A stretch of 11,407 nucleotides of DNA, taken from positions 1 through 11,407 of the forward strand of contig JAISYA010000033.1 in NCBI GenBank assembly GCA_031270205.1, read 5' to 3'. Numbering within the stretch: the first letter of the stretch is position 1; each line of letters begins with the position of its first letter. The translations under genes and the position numbers were made by a program. Shown here in pieces: positions 1-5,306 of the stretch. The DNA comes from Treponema sp. Its GTDB lineage: Bacteria > Spirochaetota > Spirochaetia > Treponematales > Breznakiellaceae. The notes under the pieces were generated by a model. It did no database searches. It saw only the letters and a program-made list of their open reading frames with translations, and was not told the DNA's origin.

Positions 1-33
1 AAGCACTCCCAGTTTTACAAACGTTTTCTTCAT
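1..33 (-). CDS. 5' end of an exported protein gene (first 11 codons only)
   Basis: Reading leftwards on the minus strand, an ATG at 33 opens MKKTFVKLGVL before the window ends. Two lysines followed by hydrophobic residues look like the start of a signal peptide or lipoprotein leader, so the product is probably exported. A strong Shine-Dalgarno (AAGGAAGGAG) ends 7 bases before this ATG. A second in-frame ATG at 39 would leave only one base after the Shine-Dalgarno, so 33 is preferred. The gene has its own promoter about 220 bases upstream and a long structured leader. With 11 residues the family cannot be named. Confidence 0.7.
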   Translation of the reverse strand, partial: MKKTFVKLGVL

Positions 34-253
34 GTTCATACTCCTTCCTTTCCGGAACGCCCGCGTTTTTTGCCACCGCAAATCAAACGCCGTTGTCCCT
101 TCGTTATATACCCAGGGGAGCGATCCCGCGCCCTGACAGGGCGCGGCCTTGACAGACCGCAGGACCTTACCCGCTGCCGGGTTCCCCTTTGTACCTAATT
201 CTTCCGCCGCAACGCGGCGGTTTTCGGCAACCGCCCTTGGGATGATTACCGCT
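34..253 (-). promoter_or_regulatory. Long structured 5' leader, candidate riboswitch or attenuator
   Basis: The predicted leader is about 220 nt and GC-rich with many strong hairpins. Two mutually exclusive stems share 216-220: 204-210 with 214-220 (loop 211-213) and 216-222 with 229-235 (loop 223-228). Next, 183-188 can pair with 114-119 and enclose three hairpins at 169-182, 143-160 and 127-145 (the last two compete at 143-145), forming a multibranch junction. A bulged 11-bp hairpin (63-90) lies just before the Shine-Dalgarno at 40-49. No stem is followed by a clear U-run in the transcript, so control of translation would be more likely than termination. I compared it from memory with cobalamin, lysine, c-di-AMP, c-di-GMP, TPP, glycine and T-box leaders and none fits convincingly. 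Confidence 0.5.
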
Positions 254-259
254 ACAAAG

Positions 260-287
260 AATATAGATTGTTTTTTTTTTTTGTCAA
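260..287 (-). promoter_or_regulatory. Sigma-70-type promoter with poly-A spacer
   Basis: On the minus strand a perfect -35 TTGACA (287-282) is followed after 16 bases by a -10 TATATT (265-260). Most of the spacer is a run of A residues. AT-rich sequence continues upstream of the -35, as in UP elements. The predicted transcript starts near 253 and reads into the leader and the exported protein gene at 33. The only gene downstream in this direction is that one. Confidence 0.7.
271..282. repeat. Homopolymer run of 12 T (A on the minus strand)
   Basis: Twelve consecutive T on the plus strand fill the spacer between the -35 and -10 boxes of the minus-strand promoter; the last base also forms part of the -35 box. 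Mononucleotide runs of this length are prone to slippage during replication, so the spacer length could change from its present 16 bases. Confidence 0.85.
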
Positions 288-398
288 CAATAATGTTATA
301 GAAAACATAAAAAATCGCGGCTCCCATAAGGGCGCTTCGCTCATCCTTCGCCAAGACGCATGCGGGGCGCGCTTTATTCTTTTACGAAGGGAAATTCG

Positions 399-455
399 AA
401 AAACCGGCGAAAAGCAAGAGGGAAAGAGGGAAAAAAGGGGGGAAATCCGGTTTTT
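399..455. repeat. Inverted repeat flanking a purine tract
   Basis: AAAAACCGG at 399-407 is the exact complement of CCGGTTTTT at 447-455. The 39-base interval is almost pure purine, with repeated GGG runs separated by A runs. The right arm runs into six T (451-456), which resembles an intrinsic terminator on the plus strand, but the loop is too long and no gene lies upstream on that strand. Confidence 0.55.
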
Positions 456-562
456 TATTCGTAAAATCCGGCGGGAGCGGGTTTACGATACGCGAAGCGG
501 GGCGGGGACACGGCGGAAAGGGAAATTGCGGCGGGAAAAAAAACATGAAAAAAGCGGGAAAT

Positions 563-583
563 GTTGTTCGTTCTTTGAACAAC
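563..583. repeat. Perfect 7-bp inverted repeat
   Basis: GTTGTTC (563-569) and GAACAAC (577-583) are exact complements around a 7-base centre. The element lies about 90 bases upstream of the rpsF operon promoter. It could be a protein-binding dyad or simply a hairpin; nothing else identifies it. Confidence 0.5.
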
Positions 584-671
584 TTGCGGAATTGGGTTTG
601 TTGGTGATGGTCCGCGGTTAAATTCCTGAAATAAAAAAAACGCCTCCCCTGATTAAAATTGAAGCCCCCCC

Positions 672-700
672 TTGTCATTTTTTCGTTTTCCGGCTAGTAT
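672..700 (+). promoter_or_regulatory. Promoter of the rpsF operon
   Basis: TTGTCA (672-677) and TAGTAT (695-700) are separated by 17 bases. Each box differs from consensus at one or two positions. The predicted start is near 707, giving a leader of about 53 nt before rpsF. The leader contains a small hairpin pairing 720-724 with 731-735. No other equally good promoter is seen before dnaB, so this probably drives the whole six-gene operon. Confidence 0.65.
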
Positions 701-759
701 CAGGAAATCATACCTCTTTGCCCGTCGTGGCGGGCCGAGTTAGTCCACAAGGAGGACCT

Positions 760-1041
760 ATGCGTCGATATGAGCTAACGGTCATCTTCCCCCTGGAAGA
801 AGACCAGCACCAGGCGGGCCGCGAGAAATTGCTTGCCGACCTTGCCGCCAACGGAGTCGAGATTGAAAAAACCGATGAAACCGGTGACCGCGATCTCGCC
901 TATGAAGTCAAAAAGAGAAAACGGGGAAAATACGTTCTGTTCACCATCAAGGCCGACCCGGCGAAAATTGCCGGCCTTGACCGGATATTCAAACTTAACG
1001 CCAGTCTCCTCAAGTATCTTTTCGTAAGAATCGAGGAGTAG
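760..1041 (+). CDS. rpsF: 30S ribosomal protein S6
   Basis: The 93-residue product has the S6 fold pattern: an N-terminal strand (RRYELTVIFPLE), a helix rich in charged residues, and the typical C-terminal end (LLKYLFVRIEE). S6 binds 16S rRNA in the platform of the small subunit as a heterodimer with S18, which is encoded two genes downstream. The ATG at 760 follows a strong Shine-Dalgarno (GGAGGA, 751-756). An upstream in-frame TTG at 718 would add 14 residues that do not belong to S6 and lacks a ribosome binding site. It is the first gene of the operon and the next gene starts 3 bases after its stop. Length is normal for the family. Confidence 0.95.
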   Translation: MRRYELTVIFPLEEDQHQAGREKLLADLAANGVEIEKTDETGDRDLAYEVKKRKRGKYVLFTIKADPAKIAGLDRIFKLNASLLKYLFVRIEE

Positions 1042-1044
1042 CAC

Positions 1045-1533
1045 ATGGCTGATCTGAATCATGTCGTGCTTATTGGGCGGCTGACCAGAGACGCGGAACT
1101 CAAATACACCGCCAACGGCCAGGCTGTTTGCAAGTTTTCCATCGCGGTGAACCGCCGGCGGAAAAACGGCGACCAGTGGGAAGACGAGGCGAATTTTTTC
1201 GACATCGTGCTCTGGGGCCGGCAGGGTGAATCCCTCAACCAGTACCTCGTAAAGGGAAAAATGGTAGGCGTTGACGGAGAGCTGCGCCAGGATCGCTGGC
1301 AGCAGGACGGCCAGAACCGTTCCAAAGTTGAGATCGTGGCAAGCTATTTGCAGCTGCTCGGCGGCGGACCGGGTGCTCCGGGCGGCTCTTACGGCGGTTC
1401 CGGAGGGGCTTCGGAACGGCACGCCTGGCAGGGACAGAGTTCCCCGCCTTCCGGCGCGGGCGCGTCTTCGGATGCGCCGCCTTATAGCGGCGGATCGGGC
1501 GGCGACGACTTTGCCGACGATATTCCGTTTTAA
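1045..1533 (+). CDS. ssb: Single-stranded DNA-binding protein
   Basis: The 162-residue product protects single-stranded DNA in replication, repair and recombination. Residues 1 to about 105 form the OB-fold, with the family's opening (NHVVLIGRLTRDAELKYT), the FSIAVNRR strand and the FFDIVLWGRQGE segment. Residues about 106-150 are a flexible Gly/Ser/Pro linker. The C-terminal tip DDFADDIPF (154-162) is the acidic peptide through which SSB recruits helicases and other partners. Its Shine-Dalgarno (GAGGAG) lies inside the end of rpsF, so translation of the two genes is probably coupled. The position between rpsF and rpsR is the classic bacterial arrangement. Confidence 0.96.
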   Translation: MADLNHVVLIGRLTRDAELKYTANGQAVCKFSIAVNRRRKNGDQWEDEANFFDIVLWGRQGESLNQYLVKGKMVGVDGELRQDRWQQDGQNRSKVEIVASYLQLLGGGPGAPGGSYGGSGGASERHAWQGQSSPPSGAGASSDAPPYSGGSGGDDFADDIPF

Positions 1534-1586
1534 TCCGATTCGGCTTTTCCTTATTAAAGGGACGATTTTAGCGTAAGGAGTTTTAT

Positions 1587-1913
1587 ATGTCTGATGAAAA
1601 ATATACGGAAAATGAACGTCCTCCCCGGCAGGACCGGGGAATGGACACGGGAATGGACGGCCGGGACGGCGATGACCGGATGAGCCGGGGCGGGAAAGGC
1701 AAAGTCTTTTTCAAAAAGAAAGTGTGCAAATTTTGTGTGCAAAAGCTAAAAATTGATTACAAAGACGCCGACACTCTCCGCCGTTTTATCACCGATCGGG
1801 GAAAAATACTTCCCCGCCGTATCACCGGCACCTGTGCGAAGCACCAGCGGTCGCTGGCGGCGGCGATTAAACAGGCCAGAAGTATCGCCCTGCTTCCTTT
1901 TGTCGCCGAATAA
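1587..1913 (+). CDS. rpsR: 30S ribosomal protein S18, zinc-type, with long N-terminal tail
   Basis: Residues about 40-108 are a complete S18 domain (KKKVCKFCVQ... ending ARSIALLPFVAE), the partner of S6 in the ribosomal platform. Cys47, Cys50, Cys83 and His86 form a CxxC plus CxxH set, as in the zinc-binding (C+) form of S18. Residues 1-39 are an extra hydrophilic, Asp/Arg/Gly/Met-rich tail with no fold signature, making the protein longer than the usual 70-90 residues. The ATG at 1587 has a good Shine-Dalgarno (AAGGAG, 1576-1581 region). No other start fits between the tail and the domain as well. The gap to ssb is 53 bases, with no clear terminator. Confidence 0.94.
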   Translation: MSDEKYTENERPPRQDRGMDTGMDGRDGDDRMSRGGKGKVFFKKKVCKFCVQKLKIDYKDADTLRRFITDRGKILPRRITGTCAKHQRSLAAAIKQARSIALLPFVAE

Positions 1914-1924
1914 GACCGGTTCGC

Positions 1925-2986
1925 ATGCGCCGGATATTTTCCGCTAATCCCCAGGGTAACGATCCCAATCCGCGGAGTTTGCGCGGCAAACGCGCGCTCA
2001 TTCCCGTTTTGATCTGCGCGATCCTGAGCGTTACCCTGATGAGGACCGGCTTTTTGTCGTTCCTGTTTCTCGTTCCCCTGGGGTTTTCCGCGATGGTTTA
2101 TAATCCGGCGGCGGCCTGGTTTACCTTTGTCCTGGCGGCGATCCTCAACGGGGCGCTTTCCCTGGGCTTTAGCCTGTATTACCAGAGCGGCGCGGCCGGC
2201 TTCGCTCTTGATGCGCTGCATTTTACGGCGCTGAGCCTGGGTTTTACATGGATCATGGCCGGCGGGACAAACGGTCTGTTTTTTCCGCGTATCCGTACCA
2301 TGTACCGTTTTATCGCCGCCGCTGTTGCCGGGGGCGCGGCTTTTCTGATTATCGGCTATGTAACGAGGAGCAGCGCCGGTTTCGCCGCGCTGATACAATC
2401 CCAAATGGAAATGCTTTCCTCGGCGTATATATCTTCTTCCGGCGTGGACGCCGCCCGGCGTTCCTTCCTGGAGCATTTTCTGACACCCGATACTGTGATG
2501 GAAGCCATTACCCTCGTTGCCCTGCGGGGCGGCGCTCTGGGTTCGGTTTTTTTTCTGCTCTTTGTAAACCGGCAGGTCTCCCTGAGCCTGGCCTGGATTT
2601 TCCGCCGCCGCAGGTCTGCCCAGAGTCTGAGCAATTTCCATGTTCCGGCCAACGCCATTTGGGGCCTGTCCCTGTCCCTTGCGGCCATACTATTGGGGAA
2701 AATCGCCAGGCTGGTGATTCCGGAAATTATCGCTTGGAATGTCCTGGTCATTTGCGCTATACTTTTTTTGGCCCAGGGCGGGGGAATAGCGCTCTATACC
2801 CTTACCCGCAGGCCGCTGCCGCCCATGATGCGGCTGCTCTGTAATGTACTGATTATCGTAGTGGTTTTTAGTCCCGGTATTAACACCCTTGCGCTGGGAT
2901 TGTTAATTCTTCTGGGCATCGCGGAAAATTGGCTGCCCCTGCGGGCGCCGAAACAAGACGGACCGGCCTCTACTCCGGGGCTGTGA
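1925..2986 (+). CDS. Polytopic membrane protein, DUF2232/YybS type
   Basis: The 353-residue product is dominated by hydrophobic helices, about eight by eye. Clusters begin near residues 24, 45, 62, 100, 126, 195, 240, 265 and 305, and the protein ends in a short hydrophilic tail. The pattern and its place between rpsR and rplI match the DUF2232 (YybS) family, which in Bacillus lies next to gdpP, rplI and dnaC. Its function is not established; it may be a membrane transporter-like or scaffold protein. It begins 11 bases after rpsR with an ATG at 1925 but no clear Shine-Dalgarno, so it may depend on coupling to rpsR. The family call is from overall pattern, not a diagnostic motif. Confidence 0.65.
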   Translation: MRRIFSANPQGNDPNPRSLRGKRALIPVLICAILSVTLMRTGFLSFLFLVPLGFSAMVYNPAAAWFTFVLAAILNGALSLGFSLYYQSGAAGFALDALHFTALSLGFTWIMAGGTNGLFFPRIRTMYRFIAAAVAGGAAFLIIGYVTRSSAGFAALIQSQMEMLSSAYISSSGVDAARRSFLEHFLTPDTVMEAITLVALRGGALGSVFFLLFVNRQVSLSLAWIFRRRRSAQSLSNFHVPANAIWGLSLSLAAILLGKIARLVIPEIIAWNVLVICAILFLAQGGGIALYTLTRRPLPPMMRLLCNVLIIVVVFSPGINTLALGLLILLGIAENWLPLRAPKQDGPASTPGL

Positions 2987-3064
2987 AGGCGGCGGGGATC
3001 GCCTTTTTTGTCCGGGCAGCCCAGGCTGCAGGGCCGCTTTTTGGCCGGCCTGTATTACAATTAT

Positions 3065-3083
3065 GGAGAAACAACGTTTCTCC
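3065..3083 (+). promoter_or_regulatory. Perfect hairpin abutting the rplI ribosome binding site
   Basis: GGAGAAAC (3065-3072) pairs perfectly with GTTTCTCC (3076-3083) around a 3-base loop. The base of the stem touches the rplI Shine-Dalgarno (GGGGAG, 3084-3089). It lies within a 110-base gap between the DUF2232 gene and rplI. It could protect or expose the ribosome binding site, or serve as a binding site for an autoregulator such as L9. No U-run follows, so it is not a terminator. Confidence 0.5.
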
Positions 3084-3096
3084 GGGGAGCTTGGTT

Positions 3097-3789
3097 ATGA
3101 AAGTTATTTTGAACAAGGATCTGTCCACCCTCGGCGAGGAAGGGGACGTCAAGGACGTTGCCAGGGGCTACGCCCGGAATTATCTGTTTCCAAGGGGAAT
3201 AGCCCTTCCCCATACGCCCCAAACGCTGAAACTTTTTGAGGCCCGCAAGGAAGAGATCGAAACGCGGAAGGTCCAAAAACGGCAGGACAGCCTGGGGCTT
3301 AAAGAAAAGCTCGAAGCCCTGGAGATTTCCATCGCCATGCCCGCGGGGGCAAACGGCAAACTCTACGGCGCTGTTACCAGCCAAACCATAGCCGACGAAC
3401 TTGCCAAGCTGGGCTTCCAGATCGAGCGGAAACGGATTGAGCTGGCCGGAAACAGCATAAAGAGCACGGGCAAGTACAAGGCCGTCGTCAAACTCTATGA
3501 AAGCGCTTCGGCGGAGATTCAGATCATCGTTACCGGGCAGGCGATAAAAACCGAAACGCCCCACGCCACGGCCCGGCCCGGACGCCGCCACAGGGATGAG
3601 GCCCACGCGGAGACCGCGCAGGCCAGCGCCGCTTTGGGCAAAGAGGATAGTCCTACCGAGGCTGCCGCTACAGGCGAGGCCGCCGCGCCGGAAAGCGGGA
3701 CGGAAGAGACCGCCGCCGGAAACGAAGACGGGGAAGCGGCCCTGGCTGAATCGGCGAATCCGCCGCAGGCGGACGCCCCGGCCGAATAA
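3097..3789 (+). CDS. rplI: 50S ribosomal protein L9 with acidic alanine-rich tail
   Basis: Residues 1-50 form the L9 N-terminal RNA-binding domain (MKVILNKDLSTLGEEGDVKD, VARGYARNYLFPRGIA). Residues about 41-75 are the connecting helix and about 76-149 the C-terminal domain (GKLYGAVTSQTIAD). L9 binds 23S rRNA near the L1 stalk and extends off the ribosome. The family is usually about 148 residues; this one has 230. The extra 80 are rich in Ala, Glu, Gly, Pro and Thr with no predicted fold, and the codon frame continues without a break. The start is the ATG at 3097, with Shine-Dalgarno GGGGAG 7 bases before it. The frame stays open upstream to 2929, but that part overlaps the preceding gene and does not resemble L9. 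Confidence 0.94.
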   Translation: MKVILNKDLSTLGEEGDVKDVARGYARNYLFPRGIALPHTPQTLKLFEARKEEIETRKVQKRQDSLGLKEKLEALEISIAMPAGANGKLYGAVTSQTIADELAKLGFQIERKRIELAGNSIKSTGKYKAVVKLYESASAEIQIIVTGQAIKTETPHATARPGRRHRDEAHAETAQASAALGKEDSPTEAAATGEAAAPESGTEETAAGNEDGEAALAESANPPQADAPAE

Positions 3790-3807
3790 ACGTTTACCTG
3801 ACACGCC

Positions 3808-5154
3808 ATGGCCCAGAGTAGAGACAAAACGCCCCCTCACGATGATGAGCTTGAACGCGCCACTCTCGGCAGTATGCTGCAGGACGCCGAGGCGGTGGAC
3901 GCGGCCATACAGCAGCGCCTTGCGGCGGGGGATTTTTACGCGAGGGCGAATCAGCGGATATACGAGGCGATTCTAAGCCTTGACGAAAAGAGCCTGCGCG
4001 CCGACATTCAGACCGTTGTACAGGAACTCAAGCAGCTCGGCAAACTCGACGAGGCCGGAGGCGCCGCGTATGTCTCCTCCCTGACAACGGTGATTCCTTC
4101 CAGCGCGAACATCGACTATTACGCGCAATCGGTGCGGAACTATTCTCTCAGGCGGTCTTTGCTCAAAGTGGCCTCCGAGATCGGCGTCAAGGTGTACGAC
4201 GAATCCAAAGAATCGCGCGAAGTGCTGGAAGAAGTACAGCAGCGCATTTTTGATTTAAGCGACAGCCGCCAGGTTTTTTCATTCCGCCGAATAGGGGAGG
4301 TGCTGGGGGAAACCTTCGACCTTATAGAGGAAGTGTATAAATCGAAGCAGCCCCTCACCGGCATCCCCACCGGATACGAGAAACTCGATCAAATGACCTC
4401 CGGCTTCCAGCCCGCCGACTTTATCGTCATAGGCGCGCGGCCCTCGGTGGGGAAAACCGCCCTCGCCCTTAACATTGCCTCATACATCGCCTTTACCAAA
4501 AAAATTCCCCTGGCCTTTTTCTCCCTTGAAATGTCCGAGATAGCCCTTGCCCAGCGCCTCATATCCAGCGAGGCCACGGTGGAAGGCAACAAGCTGCGAA
4601 GCGGTTTTTTGGCGCCCAGCGACTTCCATAAAATACGCGATATTATGGGAAAAATGTACGAGGCCCCTTTTTACATCGTGGACATGCCCAACATGAAACT
4701 CCTCGACCTCCGCTCCCAGGCGCGGAAACTGCGGGCGCAGCAGCAGGTCCAGATTGTGTTTGTCGATTACCTGGGCCTCATCGGCCATGAGAGCAATTCG
4801 CTTCCCCGTTACGAGCAGATCTCCGAGATTTCCCGCTCCTTAAAAGGACTCGCACGGGAGCTTAAGATTCCGCTGGTCGTCCTCTGCCAGCTTAACCGCG
4901 AAGCCCAATGGGAAACGCCCACCCTTGCCAACCTGCGGGATTCAGGCTCCATAGAGCAGGACGCGGACCTCGTGCTGTTCCTGCACCGGGAGGCCAAAAA
5001 GAAAAAAGACAAGGAAGAGGAAGAACAACTCCCGCTTGACGTGATACCCACCGACCTCATCGTGGCCAAGCAGCGGAACGGCCCGGTGGGGAATGTGAAA
5101 CTTGAGCTGCAATCCAAATTCGCCCGGTTTTTCCCCCTGAGCAGGGAGCATTGA
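3808..5154 (+). CDS. dnaB: Replicative DNA helicase DnaB
   Basis: The 448-residue product is a complete DnaB, the hexameric helicase that unwinds DNA at the replication fork. Residues about 12-115 form the helical N-terminal domain that interacts with primase. The RecA-like motor follows a linker. Its Walker A is GARPSVGKT (209-217), then SLEMS, Walker B ending at Asp320 (VFVDYLGL), the DSGSIEQDAD motif, and KQRNGPVG (421-428) with the arginine finger region. Length is normal and no intein is present. The ATG at 3808 is 18 bases after rplI and has no obvious Shine-Dalgarno, so translation may be coupled to rplI. It is the last gene under the rpsF promoter as far as can be seen. Confidence 0.96.
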   Translation: MAQSRDKTPPHDDELERATLGSMLQDAEAVDAAIQQRLAAGDFYARANQRIYEAILSLDEKSLRADIQTVVQELKQLGKLDEAGGAAYVSSLTTVIPSSANIDYYAQSVRNYSLRRSLLKVASEIGVKVYDESKESREVLEEVQQRIFDLSDSRQVFSFRRIGEVLGETFDLIEEVYKSKQPLTGIPTGYEKLDQMTSGFQPADFIVIGARPSVGKTALALNIASYIAFTKKIPLAFFSLEMSEIALAQRLISSEATVEGNKLRSGFLAPSDFHKIRDIMGKMYEAPFYIVDMPNMKLLDLRSQARKLRAQQQVQIVFVDYLGLIGHESNSLPRYEQISEISRSLKGLARELKIPLVVLCQLNREAQWETPTLANLRDSGSIEQDADLVLFLHREAKKKKDKEEEEQLPLDVIPTDLIVAKQRNGPVGNVKLELQSKFARFFPLSREH

Positions 5155-5185
5155 ATCAAAAGTCAGGTTTAATACCCCAAAGATA

Positions 5186-5205
5186 CCGCGGGGCTTGCCC
5201 CACGG
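5186..5205 (+). terminator. GC-rich hairpin after dnaB, weak terminator or REP-like palindrome
   Basis: CCG, one mismatch and GGGG (5186-5193) pair with CCCC, the mismatch and CGG (5198-5205) around a CTTG loop. It lies 31 bases after the dnaB stop. No U-run follows directly, so termination would be inefficient or factor-assisted. Alternatively 5185-5192 can pair perfectly with 5226-5233, which is followed by three more T. The GGGGCTTGCCCC core also resembles dispersed repetitive palindromes of other genomes; only one copy is in this window. Confidence 0.35.
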
Positions 5206-5215
5206 AGGCTTATTA

Positions 5216-5244
5216 TTGAAAAAAACCCGCGGTTTTAGGATACT
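5216..5244 (+). promoter_or_regulatory. Probable promoter of the ComFB-family gene
   Basis: TTGAAA (5216-5221) and GATACT (5239-5244) are 17 bases apart. The -35 matches consensus at five of six positions, the -10 at four. Transcription would start near 5251 and give a leader of about 56 nt. The promoter would let the small gene be expressed separately from dnaB. Confidence 0.4.
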
Positions 5245-5253
5245 TATAGGACA

Positions 5254-5303
5254 GGAAGACATTCGGAAGCCCAAGTTTTGGATGTCCTCCATAACAGGGA
5301 GGA
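5254..5303 (+). promoter_or_regulatory. Leader with competing hairpins around the ribosome binding site
   Basis: CCTCC (5286-5290) can pair with GGAGG (5298-5302), which is the core of the Shine-Dalgarno, closing it in a hairpin with a 7-base loop. The same CCTCC can instead be held by an upstream hairpin: 5254-5256 with 5288-5290 and 5258-5262 with 5282-5286, with one mismatch. The two states exclude each other, so the ribosome binding site could be opened or closed. This is inferred from base pairing by eye. Confidence 0.4.
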
Positions 5304-5306
5304 AGT

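Larger units (their letters stand above)
288..671. other. Intergenic region without a recognisable gene
   Basis: This stretch separates the divergent promoters of the exported protein gene and the rpsF operon. Open frames through it translate into low-complexity Lys/Arg/Glu strings forced by the purine-rich sequence, with no ribosome binding site and no recognisable family. It holds a purine-rich tract (about 408-446), two inverted repeats described separately, and a weaker inverted repeat pairing 459-464 with 480-485. I see no tRNA, no insertion sequence and no further convincing promoter. Confidence 0.7.

Noticed and set aside
181..240. Plus-strand terminator suggested by the hairpin at 204-220 followed by TTTT
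   Set aside because: No plus-strand gene lies upstream, and the sequence is better explained as part of the minus-strand leader.
268..621. 117-codon open frame on the plus strand before rpsF
   Set aside because: It starts in the poly-T promoter spacer, has no ribosome binding site, and its Lys/Arg/Glu-rich translation is produced by the purine tract.
775..1422. 215-codon open frame antisense to rpsF and ssb
   Set aside because: It lies opposite two certain genes and has no start signals or recognisable motif; a shadow of biased codon use.
1757..2641. 294-codon open frame antisense to rpsR and the membrane protein gene
   Set aside because: The composition is low-complexity and hydrophilic, the mirror of a hydrophobic membrane protein; no ribosome binding site or family.
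3008..3061. Possible promoter in the gap before rplI
   Set aside because: A TACAAT at 3056-3061 has no -35 box at suitable spacing.
3061..3840. 259-codon open frame antisense to rplI
   Set aside because: It mirrors L9 and its Ala/Glu tail; Gly/Arg-rich with no domain.
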